A DNA stretch of 34,621 nucleotides from Burkholderiales bacterium PBB2 (GTDB lineage: Bacteria > Pseudomonadota > Gammaproteobacteria > Burkholderiales > Burkholderiaceae_C). The notes under the pieces were generated by a model. It had not been told where the DNA came from. It saw only the letters and a list, made by a program, of their open reading frames with translations, and did not search any database. The stretch covers positions 1-34,621 of the forward strand of contig NKIM01000049.1 in the NCBI GenBank assembly GCA_002255955.1. Direction: 5' to 3'. The position numbers were made by a program, and so were the translations under genes. Below are positions 1 through 8,304 of this stretch, piece after piece (the first letter of the stretch is position 1; the number at the start of each line of letters is the position of its first letter).

Positions 1-2
1 CC

Positions 3-2009
3 CGCGACCTGCAGTGGAAGGCCGTCACCCCGGTGCTCATGGGCATGAGTGGCTGGGCCGAGGCGGCGCGCAAGCACCCCTGGGCCTACGAGGAACCCTA
101 CCGCAGCATCAACCGCAAGTACTTGAAGCTCAAGATGCGGCTGATGCCTTATATGTACACCCTGGCCCATGAGGCCGAGGTGAGCGGCGCGCCCCTGGTG
201 CGCGGCCTGATGTGGGACCACCCGCAAGACCCGGCCGCCTTCACCGAGGCGCACAAATATCAGTTCCTGCTGGGCCGTGATCTGCTGGTGGCGCCGGTCT
301 ACCGCAGCCAGGCCGCCTCGGGCGGCTGGCGCAAGAACATCCACCTGCCGCAAGGCTTGTGGTTCGACTACTGGGACGGCCGCAGCGTGCGTGCGCCCGA
401 AGCCGGCCGCACGATCGACCTGCAGGTCGGCCTGGACAAGCTACCCGTCTTTGTGCGCGGCGGCGCCATCCTGCCGCTCTACCCGGAAAGCCTGTACGAC
501 GGCGAAAAGCCCAAGGACGAGCTGGGCCTGGACCTCTATCCTCTCGGTGAATCGAGCTTCACCCTGTACGAGGACGACGGCCTGACGCGCCAGTACCGCG
601 AGCAGGGCAAGAGCAGCCGTCAGCTGATCCGCATGAGCGCGCCGATGGACGGCGCCGGCGATGTGCGTGTGCAGGTTGGTGCGGTCGAGGGCGAGTACGC
701 GGGCCAGTTGGCGCAGCGCCGCCTGGCCTTGAGCGTGCACACCCGTGCCAAGCCGCAAGCCGTGGAATTGGGCGGCCAGGTTCTTCCCGAGCTGGCCGAT
801 GCCCCGACCTTGCAAGCGGCCAGCCAGGGCTGGTTCTTCGATGCGGCCGACCGCTTCGGCACGGTGCAGATCAAGACCGGCCCGCGCTCCATCCGACAGC
901 CGGCCAGCTTCCTGTTGAAGATCGCCGCGGGCAGCGTGCTGGCCGGCAGCGAGGATTTCCCGGCCGCCCCGGTGCTGGGCCGCCAGGTGCCGGTGGACAG
1001 CCTGACCGTGGTCAACCGCCCGGCCGAAGAGCCGGGTCACAACATCGAGCGCGCCTTTGACGGCAAGCCCGAGACCTGGTTCCGCACCACCCGCAACCAG
1101 GCCATGAAGGCCGGGCCGCACGAGTGGGTGCTGGGCCTGGGCGAGCGTCGCCTGATCGACGGCATCGAGCTCGCGCCGCGCAATGACAAGAACTGGAAGT
1201 ACGGCCAGGTTCGCGACTTCGAGATCTACATGGGCGACAACAACGGCGACTGGGGCGCCCCGGTGCTGGCCGGCCGCCTGCCGCTGAAGGAGGGCCTGCA
1301 GACCATCACCTTCCCCAAGCCGGCTGCCGGCCGCCTGCTGCGCTTCCGGGTGCTGAGCACGCACAACGCCACGGCCGATGCACCCGCGGCGGTGGACCCC
1401 ATGGTCACGGCGTTGGTGGACAAGCCTGCTGCTGTGTCGGCCAAGGCCTTCAATGCCCTGGTGCCCAGCGAGGTCGAGCCCATCGCCTTGTCGGAGTTCC
1501 ATGTGCTCGAACACCGCGCTGCCGAAGGCGCGGCCGAGCAGCAGCGCTACCTTTCTGAGTTGCCGGCCCTCGGTGCCGCGCGCCGTGACCGGCCAGCCAG
1601 CGCCGCCCCGCAGATGCGCATGAACGGCCTGCAGTTCCACAAAGGCCTGGGCGTGGGCGCCAGCAGCCGCTCGGACTTCAGCCTCAGCGGCAGTTGGAAC
1701 GTGTTCCGCGCCGACCTCGGCGTGGACGACAGCTGCCGCAGCTTCGGTGGCCTGCAGTTCCAGGTCTGGGGCGATGGCCGCCTGCTGTACGACAGCGGCC
1801 TGGTGCAGGCGCCGGCCGTGGTCAAGCCCGAACTCGATGTGCGTGGTCTGCAGCGCCTGAGTCTGCGCACCCTGGGCGCCACCGGCAGCCAGGCCCACAA
1901 GGTCTGCGCCAACTGGGCCAATGCCTCGCTGCTTGGGCTGGACGGCGCCACGGTGAAACACGAGACCGCGCCGACACCGCCGCAAGGCGGAGCTGCTGCC
2001 CGGCGCTGA
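3..2009 (+). CDS. GH31 family glycoside hydrolase, C-terminal part (5'-truncated by window edge), with F5/8C-like and NPCBM modules
   Basis: The reading frame is open from base 3, so the gene starts outside the window and 668 residues are visible. The first ~110 residues match the end of a GH31 (beta/alpha)8 barrel: the DLQWKAVTP and MSGW segments, the INRKYLKLKMRLMPYMYT helix and the LLVAPVYR strand. The GH31 beta-sandwich and a DUF5110-like stretch (FTLYEDDGLTRQYREQG) follow. Residues ~330-450 look like an F5/8 type C (discoidin) module (NIERAFDGKPETWFR). Residues ~500-650 look like an NPCBM module (FHKGLGVGASS, VWGDGRLLYDSG). Both modules bind carbohydrate in other enzymes. The catalytic aspartates lie upstream and cannot be checked. 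GH31 enzymes cleave alpha-glycosidic bonds. The DLQWK...NRKYLKLK pattern with NPCBM recalls the alpha-N-acetylgalactosaminidase-type branch (GH31_18), which is inference only. It is the first visible gene of a co-directional locus running to 13200. Confidence 0.85.
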   Translation, partial: RDLQWKAVTPVLMGMSGWAEAARKHPWAYEEPYRSINRKYLKLKMRLMPYMYTLAHEAEVSGAPLVRGLMWDHPQDPAAFTEAHKYQFLLGRDLLVAPVYRSQAASGGWRKNIHLPQGLWFDYWDGRSVRAPEAGRTIDLQVGLDKLPVFVRGGAILPLYPESLYDGEKPKDELGLDLYPLGESSFTLYEDDGLTRQYREQGKSSRQLIRMSAPMDGAGDVRVQVGAVEGEYAGQLAQRRLALSVHTRAKPQAVELGGQVLPELADAPTLQAASQGWFFDAADRFGTVQIKTGPRSIRQPASFLLKIAAGSVLAGSEDFPAAPVLGRQVPVDSLTVVNRPAEEPGHNIERAFDGKPETWFRTTRNQAMKAGPHEWVLGLGERRLIDGIELAPRNDKNWKYGQVRDFEIYMGDNNGDWGAPVLAGRLPLKEGLQTITFPKPAAGRLLRFRVLSTHNATADAPAAVDPMVTALVDKPAAVSAKAFNALVPSEVEPIALSEFHVLEHRAAEGAAEQQRYLSELPALGAARRDRPASAAPQMRMNGLQFHKGLGVGASSRSDFSLSGSWNVFRADLGVDDSCRSFGGLQFQVWGDGRLLYDSGLVQAPAVVKPELDVRGLQRLSLRTLGATGSQAHKVCANWANASLLGLDGATVKHETAPTPPQGGAAARR

Positions 2010-2112
2010 CGACCCAGCCAGCCCCCGAACTTTCCCCCTTCACTGACCCCCATTCGTTGGCAAGAACAGGCCAGCCGCGTCGCGGCGTGCCCAAAACCCT
2101 GGAGATGAGACG

Positions 2113-5070
2113 ATGAAACGTACGAGCAAACTGGTGGCCGTCCTGGCCGCAGCCGGCCTGGCCTCTTGGGCCCAGGCCCAGACCACGGGAACGAACAACA
2201 AGGATGCCGGCGAGAAGCTCGACCGCGTCGAGGTGACCGGTTCCAGCATCAAGCGCATCAATGCCGAGACCGCCTCGCCGGTGCAGGTGGTGGACGCCAA
2301 GCAGATCGAGAACATGGGTGCCAAGACCCTGCAGCAGGTGCTGGAGAACCTGCCCGCCAATATGCCGGCGCTGCAGGACTTCCGCTCCATGTTCACCGGC
2401 ACCGACGGCGCCTCGCAGGCCAATCTGCGCGGTCTCGGTGCGCAGGGCACGCTGATGCTGCTGAACGGCCGGCGCCTGTCTTTCTACGGTGCGCCGGATG
2501 GCTTCCAGACCCAGTTCGTCAACATCGACACGATTCCCGCCGCCGCCATCGAGCGCATGGAAATCCTGACCGATGGCGCCTCGGCCGTGTATGGCTCTGA
2601 CGCCGTGGCCGGTGTGATCAATGTGATCACCAAGAAGGAATTCACCGGCCTGCAGCTGAGCGCCAACACCGAGAGCGCGCCGCGCATCAAGGCCTATGGC
2701 CAGCACTCGGCCAGCGCCATGTTCGGCTTTGGCGATCTGGCTCGCGACAAGTTCAATGTTTACGGCTCGGTCAATCTCTACCAGCGCGACACCGTGTCCC
2801 CGGAGGACACCCTGGACAAGCGCCCGGCCGGTTACTACATCGACAACCCGAACTACATCAAGAACTTCCGCATCAGCGACGGCAGCACGCCGGGCGTGCT
2901 GAACCCGGGCACCTTGTTCGTGTTCGACAGCAAGAACGCGCGCTCCAGCATGGCCGCGCCGGGTTGCACCAGCATCGTCACCACCGGCAGCAACACCAGC
3001 TGCGCGATCAACAACCTGCCCTATCAGCTGGCCGTGGTCGGCAAGTCGGACCGCGCCACCCTGTTCCTGAATGGGGTCTACGCCCCCAGTGCCGATATGG
3101 AGTTCTTCGGCCAGGCCAACTACACCCACATCCAGCTCAGCTCGATCAACCGCCCGGCTTTCTTCAACAGCGGGTCCAGCAGCAACTGGTTCTCGCGCGA
3201 CACCGGCACCACGCTGAACACCTTCACCCAGCCTTTCCTGGGGCCCAACAACGTCTACAACAAGCTCTCGCCCGAGCTCAAGGCCAAGATGGGCGGTGCC
3301 GCGGGCCTGACGTATTACTTGCTGGACGACCTGAACCACATCGGCCAGAAGAACGAGGACAACAGCTACCGCGTGCTGGGCGGCGTGCGCGGCAGCTTTG
3401 GCAAGTGGGACTATGAGTCGGCCTTCAGCCTGGCGGGCAGCCACTCGACGCTGTATCAGACCATCAACACCAGCAAGAAGGGCTTCGAGAAGGCCTTTGG
3501 TCCCTACACCGTCGACCCGGTCACCAAGCGCACCTATATCGCTGACAACCCGGCCTACAAGTTCGGCGAGATCAGTGCGTCCAATGCCGCACTGCTGCGC
3601 GAGGCCTTCCCGACCTTCGACATCCATTCCTGGACCCGCCTGGCCACCTGGGACGGCAAGATCGAGGGCGAGATTGCCCAGCTCGAGGCTGGTGCCGTGC
3701 GCGCGGCGTTTGGTGCGCAGCTGATGCGCGAGGAGTTCTTCACGCCGGGCAATCCGGCTGCCGCGGCCGGCGACATCACCCAGCAGGGCGGCTCCTGGTT
3801 CAAGGGTGAGCGGAATGTGGCGGCCCTGTTCAGCGAAGCCATCGTGCCGCTGAGCAAGGACCTGGAAATGGACGCGGCCGTGCGTCTGGACAAATACCCC
3901 AACTTTGCCGCCAATCTGGCGCCCAAGGTGGGCCTGAAGTACCGCGCCATGCCGGAGCTGCTGCTGCGTGGCACCTATTCGGAAGGCTTCCGTGCGCCCA
4001 ATCTGGCCGAGTCCGGCAATGGCGGCGTCTTTGCACAGACGGCGGTGCGCGATGGCCTGCGCTGTCTCGAGACCGACGCGATCGCCAACCTGCTGAAGAA
4101 GTCAGCCGTGGCCTCCGAGCGCGAGCGCGGCACCCAGCTCTTCAACAGCAACTGCAACACGGTCGTCGGTGGCATGACCCCGCCGAACAAGGACCTGCAG
4201 CCCGAGAAAGCCAAGATCTCGACCCTGGGGATCGTGTTGCAGCCGCACAAGGACTTCAATGTCTCGGCCGACTACTTCTTTGTCTCTCGTCGCAACGAGA
4301 TCGTGCGCGAGGACTTCGGCCGGCTGTTCAAGGAGGCGGTCGAGAAGTATGGCCCGGGCCTGGAAGGCGCGCCCAATGCCCAGCGTGTACCGCTGTCCGA
4401 CAGTGACAAGGCCGTGATGGTGGAAGTGGCCACCATGTGCGCCAACCCGGCCAATGCGGCGGCTTGCGCGGCCGGAGTGCCGAAGTACTCAGCGGGCAAT
4501 TTGGCCGGACTGGTCAACAAGTACTTGAACCGCGGTCGCACCCTGGTGGACGGCTTCGACTTCGATGCCCAAGGCCGCTTCAGCCTGGGCGACTTTGGCC
4601 GCCTGGGTCTGGGCATCAAGACCACCATCATGAACCGCACCCTCTACAACTACGAGGATGGCGAGGGTTGGTCGGGCAACTACATCGGCCTGCACGGCAA
4701 CCCCAAGGTCACGGCCACGCTGAACGCCGACTGGAAGTACCGCGACTTCACGACCAGTGTGTTCGTCAATTACACCGGCACCCGCAAGTGGGCCGACTCC
4801 CCAGGCGACGAGACCTACACGCCGGAAGCCTGCGAAGCCAAGGGTGGCGCACTGACAGCGGATGACTGCCGCCGCGGCATCCCGTCTTACACCACGGTCA
4901 ATCTGGCCCTGAACTGGACGCCGATCAAGCACCTCAACCTGGGCTTGAATGTCAAGAACCTGTTCAACCGCCAGCCCTACTACGACCCCAATGGCTGGGA
5001 AGGTTATGACCACCGTTTCAACATCTTCGGCCGCATGTTGAGCGTGTCCGCCAGCTACAAGTTCTGGTGA
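2113..5070 (+). CDS. TonB-dependent outer-membrane receptor
   Basis: This 985-residue protein imports a ligand, here probably an oligosaccharide, across the outer membrane using TonB energy. It has a Sec signal peptide (MKRTSKLVAVLAAAGLASWAQA). A possible TonB-box region, DRVEVTGS, precedes a plug domain at about residues 45-165 with the conserved NLRGLG, LMLLNGRR, IERMEILTDGASAVYGSDA and GVINVITKK segments. The remainder is a 22-strand-type beta-barrel. It ends in SVSASYKFW, a terminal aromatic that fits BamA recognition. The start is supported by GGAGATGAG just upstream of the ATG. It lies 103 bp after the GH31 gene and 151 bp before a second receptor gene on the same strand. The length and the short plug loops fit the carbohydrate-type receptors common in Xanthomonadales and Burkholderiales. 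The substrate is inferred from neighbours; an iron-siderophore role is less likely beside four glycan genes. Confidence 0.93.
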   Translation: MKRTSKLVAVLAAAGLASWAQAQTTGTNNKDAGEKLDRVEVTGSSIKRINAETASPVQVVDAKQIENMGAKTLQQVLENLPANMPALQDFRSMFTGTDGASQANLRGLGAQGTLMLLNGRRLSFYGAPDGFQTQFVNIDTIPAAAIERMEILTDGASAVYGSDAVAGVINVITKKEFTGLQLSANTESAPRIKAYGQHSASAMFGFGDLARDKFNVYGSVNLYQRDTVSPEDTLDKRPAGYYIDNPNYIKNFRISDGSTPGVLNPGTLFVFDSKNARSSMAAPGCTSIVTTGSNTSCAINNLPYQLAVVGKSDRATLFLNGVYAPSADMEFFGQANYTHIQLSSINRPAFFNSGSSSNWFSRDTGTTLNTFTQPFLGPNNVYNKLSPELKAKMGGAAGLTYYLLDDLNHIGQKNEDNSYRVLGGVRGSFGKWDYESAFSLAGSHSTLYQTINTSKKGFEKAFGPYTVDPVTKRTYIADNPAYKFGEISASNAALLREAFPTFDIHSWTRLATWDGKIEGEIAQLEAGAVRAAFGAQLMREEFFTPGNPAAAAGDITQQGGSWFKGERNVAALFSEAIVPLSKDLEMDAAVRLDKYPNFAANLAPKVGLKYRAMPELLLRGTYSEGFRAPNLAESGNGGVFAQTAVRDGLRCLETDAIANLLKKSAVASERERGTQLFNSNCNTVVGGMTPPNKDLQPEKAKISTLGIVLQPHKDFNVSADYFFVSRRNEIVREDFGRLFKEAVEKYGPGLEGAPNAQRVPLSDSDKAVMVEVATMCANPANAAACAAGVPKYSAGNLAGLVNKYLNRGRTLVDGFDFDAQGRFSLGDFGRLGLGIKTTIMNRTLYNYEDGEGWSGNYIGLHGNPKVTATLNADWKYRDFTTSVFVNYTGTRKWADSPGDETYTPEACEAKGGALTADDCRRGIPSYTTVNLALNWTPIKHLNLGLNVKNLFNRQPYYDPNGWEGYDHRFNIFGRMLSVSASYKFW

Positions 5071-5078
5071 TGCCTCAG

Positions 5079-5100
5079 GGCCAGGGCTGAGGCCCTGGCC
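5079..5100 (+). terminator. Intercistronic stem-loop after the first receptor gene
   Basis: Nine bases downstream of the stop codon, GGCCAGGGC and GCCCTGGCC form a 9-bp G/C-rich stem around a TGAG loop. No T-tract follows, so this is more likely an mRNA-stabilising or pausing hairpin than a classical terminator. Confidence 0.45.
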
Positions 5101-5221
5101 TGTTCACCGCTCCTTTTGGGCCCACCCCCGGGCAGCAGACGCGCCATGGCCCTGGGCTGCGTCTGATTTCATCTCGTCCCACTTCACGCCTCACACCCCA
5201 CACCTCACGCAGGAGTTCCCC

Positions 5222-8200
5222 ATGTCGGATCACCGCAGTCTCCGTGCCATGCGCATCAGCGCCGTGGCCCAGGCCCTGGCCTTGGCCTTTGGCGCCGCTT
5301 CGCTCAACCTGGCGCTGGCGCCGGCCGTGCGGGCGCAGTCCAATGCCACCAGCACGATTTACGGGCAGCTGCCGCCGGGCGAAGGCCTCAGCGTGGTGTT
5401 GAAGAACCTGGCCACCGGCGTGCAACGCACGCTGCAGGGCGATGCCAACGGGCGCTTCCTCGCCACCTCCATGCCGCCGGGGCGCTACCAGGTGCAGCTG
5501 CTGCGCGGCGGCGCGGTGGAGAAGAGCCAGGAAATTGAAGCCTTGGTGGGGCAGGGCGTGGAGGCGAACTTCGTCTCCATCAACAGCCTGGACACCGTGC
5601 GCGTCAGCGGCGGCGTCAAGCGCATCGACGTCTCCAACACCAACAACGGCGTCACCTTCACCGCGCGTGAGCTGGCCAAGCTGCCGATCGCCCAGGACAT
5701 CGGTGCCATCGTGCAGCTGGCGCCGGGCACCTACAAGAACACCAACAGCATGTACGGCAGCGCGCCCAGCATCGGCGGTTCGGGCGCGTCGGAGAATTCC
5801 TTCTACATCAATGGCTTTCCGGTCACCAATCTGCTGACCCAGGTGGGCGCGTCCGAGCTGCCCTTTGGCGCCATCGCCAATGCCCAGGTGCTCAGCGGCG
5901 GCTACAGCTCGGAGTTCGGCCGCTCGACCGGTGGCGTGGTCAACATCACGACCAAGAGCGGCAGCAATCAATGGGAGGTGGGCGGCAAGCTGACCGTGGT
6001 GCCGGCCTCTTGGCGCGCCAAGCAGGACGCCAGCTACTACCCCAACACCGGGGCCAACCCGCTGACTGATGGCAAGCTGATTTCCGAGAACCTCAGCAAT
6101 TCCAAGACCCAGACTTACGGCCTCTACGCCGGCGGCCCGCTGATCAAGGACCAGCTCTTCATGTTCGCCGCGCTGGAGCAGACTCGCAGCGAGAGCAGCA
6201 GCGTCGCGCCGGCCAACGGCCAGGCCTTCAGCAAGACCGGCTACAGCGAATCGGAAAGCCAGGTGCGCCGCTACCTGCTGAAGCTGGACTACCACCTGAA
6301 CGACAGCCACCACTTCGAGTACACCCGCATCGGCGACCGCACGCGTGGCGAAAGCAAGGCCTTTGGCTACGACTACGCCGCCAATCGCAGCGACGGCATC
6401 CAGTCCGGCGGCTCGCTGAGCATCAACTGCTGTGGTGCGGGCAGCGCGCCGGGCGCCGAGGTCGATGTGCTCAAGTACACCGGCTATCTGAACGACGATG
6501 TGACGGTGACCGCGCTCTACGGCGAATCCAAGACCAAGCATTCCTTGACGCCTTTTGGCTACAAGCCCGGCATCTACCAGACCAGCTCCTCGGTCGCCAC
6601 GCGCGTGCCGGGCCTGAGCTACCCGACCGGCCAGACCACCGGCGGCGATCTGCCCGCCCCGGGTTCGGGCGATGGCCAGAAGGTCTTGCGCCTGGACGCC
6701 GAGTACCGCCTGGGCAAGCACTCGCTGCGCGCCGGCATCGACCACATCAAGGTCGAGTCCGTGGTGGGCAAGAGCCAGGCCGGCGGCGGCCTGTGGAGCT
6801 ACCGCAAGATGAGCGACCCCAACACCAAGCCCTTCAAGGCTTTCGAGTCACCGCTGCAAGGCGGCGGCTTCGGCACCCAGGGCTTCTATGTCAGCGAGGT
6901 GATCAGTTACTCGATTGCCACGCCCACCAGCACCCAGAGCGCCCAGTACATCCAGGACCGCTATCAGGTCACCAAGGACATCTTGCTGGACCTGGGCCTG
7001 CGCAACGAGCAGTTCACCAACAACAACAGCGAGGGCAAGCCCTTCATCTCGCAAAAGCGCATGCTGGCGCCGCGCCTGGGTGCCACCTGGGACTTCAACG
7101 GCGACGGCTCGACCAAGCTGTTCGCCCATGCCGGCCGCTACCACCTGCCGGTGCCCTCGAATCTGTCCAGCAATCTGGCCAGCCCCTTCCGCAGCACCGA
7201 CAAGTTCTACACCTACACCGGCGTGGACCCGGTCACCGGCGCGCCCACGGGCCTGCATGCGATCTCGGACGTGGTCTCGGCCAACAACGCCTTTGGCCAG
7301 AGCAAGGACCCGCGCACCATCGTCGCCATCGACCTGAAGCCTCTCTACCAGGACGAGCTGGCCCTGGGTTTCGAGAAGTCGCTGAGCAAGGAGATGGTGG
7401 TGGGCGGCTCGCTCAACTACCGCACCCTGCGCAGCACCAACGACGACACCTGCGACCAGCGCCCGATCGATGCCTGGGGCGAGGCCCATGGCGTGGACAC
7501 CAGCCACTACGGCTTCCCCTGCGCCGTGATCAACCCCGGTGAAGCCAACAGTCTGTGGCTGGACCTGGCCGGCGACGGCAAGCTGACGCGCGTGGACATC
7601 TCGGCCGAGGCCTGGGGCAACCCCAAGGTCAAGCGCAGCTATCTGGCGCTGAACCTGTTCGCCGAGCACCCCATGCGCAATGGCTGGTACGGCCGCGTCA
7701 ACTACACCTGGTCGCGCAGCAAGGGCAATGCCGAGGGGCAGATCGATTCCATCAGCGGCGGCGATGTGGCCCTGACCGTGGGCACCGACCTGAAGGAGCT
7801 GATGCTCCATTCCTACGGCTACCTGCCCAACGACCACACGCACTCCATCCGTGCCTACGGCCTCTACCAGCTGGCGCCCGAGTGGACGGTGGGCGGCAAT
7901 CTGAACCTGACTTCGGGTCGACCGCGGAACTGCAAGGGCAATGTGCCCGAGTCGGTGGTGGCCGACCAGGGCTACGGTGCGGCCTACTTCTTCTGCGACG
8001 GCAAACCGGCGCCGCGCGGCAGCTTCGGCCGCACGCCCTGGACCACGCAGCTGGATCTGAACCTGGCCTACAGCCCCAGTTTCGTCAAGGGCCTGACCGC
8101 CAAGTTCCTGCTGCTCAATGTGCTGAACAAGAAGACGGCCACCTCGTACAACGAAGTGCGTGAGGAAGACGACCACATCAGCCCGCATTACCAGGAAGTC

Positions 8201-8260
8201 ACCAGTCGCATGTCGCCGCGCTCGGCCCGTTTGACCGTGGAATACAACCACGCCTTCTGA
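5222..8260 (+). CDS. Oar-like TonB-dependent receptor with N-terminal carboxypeptidase-regulatory-like domain
   Basis: This is a 1012-residue outer-membrane receptor. A long signal peptide (about 39 residues, ending PAVRAQ) precedes a small beta-sandwich at about residues 42-115 (IYGQLPPGEGLSVVLKNL, FLATSMPPGRYQVQLL). That sandwich resembles the carboxypeptidase regulatory-like domain of Oar proteins. The plug follows at ~120-235 (VTFTARELAKLPIAQDI, GASENSFYINGFPVTNL, GGYSSEFGRSTGGVVNITTK). The rest is beta-barrel, ending in RLTVEYNHAF with a terminal Phe. AGGAG sits seven bases before the ATG. Oar-type receptors are known to take large substrates, including proteins, in other bacteria, and their ligand classes are poorly mapped. 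Lying between a conventional receptor and a DUF3472 lipoprotein, it is probably part of the same glycan-capture system. An import role is inferred. Confidence 0.92.
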   Translation: MSDHRSLRAMRISAVAQALALAFGAASLNLALAPAVRAQSNATSTIYGQLPPGEGLSVVLKNLATGVQRTLQGDANGRFLATSMPPGRYQVQLLRGGAVEKSQEIEALVGQGVEANFVSINSLDTVRVSGGVKRIDVSNTNNGVTFTARELAKLPIAQDIGAIVQLAPGTYKNTNSMYGSAPSIGGSGASENSFYINGFPVTNLLTQVGASELPFGAIANAQVLSGGYSSEFGRSTGGVVNITTKSGSNQWEVGGKLTVVPASWRAKQDASYYPNTGANPLTDGKLISENLSNSKTQTYGLYAGGPLIKDQLFMFAALEQTRSESSSVAPANGQAFSKTGYSESESQVRRYLLKLDYHLNDSHHFEYTRIGDRTRGESKAFGYDYAANRSDGIQSGGSLSINCCGAGSAPGAEVDVLKYTGYLNDDVTVTALYGESKTKHSLTPFGYKPGIYQTSSSVATRVPGLSYPTGQTTGGDLPAPGSGDGQKVLRLDAEYRLGKHSLRAGIDHIKVESVVGKSQAGGGLWSYRKMSDPNTKPFKAFESPLQGGGFGTQGFYVSEVISYSIATPTSTQSAQYIQDRYQVTKDILLDLGLRNEQFTNNNSEGKPFISQKRMLAPRLGATWDFNGDGSTKLFAHAGRYHLPVPSNLSSNLASPFRSTDKFYTYTGVDPVTGAPTGLHAISDVVSANNAFGQSKDPRTIVAIDLKPLYQDELALGFEKSLSKEMVVGGSLNYRTLRSTNDDTCDQRPIDAWGEAHGVDTSHYGFPCAVINPGEANSLWLDLAGDGKLTRVDISAEAWGNPKVKRSYLALNLFAEHPMRNGWYGRVNYTWSRSKGNAEGQIDSISGGDVALTVGTDLKELMLHSYGYLPNDHTHSIRAYGLYQLAPEWTVGGNLNLTSGRPRNCKGNVPESVVADQGYGAAYFFCDGKPAPRGSFGRTPWTTQLDLNLAYSPSFVKGLTAKFLLLNVLNKKTATSYNEVREEDDHISPHYQEVTSRMSPRSARLTVEYNHAF

Positions 8261-8304
8261 GTCCGGCGCCAGCGCTTTCAACCTCTTTTCTTGCGAGAAC
8301 TGCC

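Noticed and set aside
1822-3627. 601-residue reverse frame across the GH31 end and receptor start
   Set aside because: It spans two well-supported forward genes and their spacer; composition is shadow-like.
5075-6745. 556-residue reverse frame over the Oar-like receptor
   Set aside because: Antisense shadow caused by third-position GC bias; no domain or signal recognisable.
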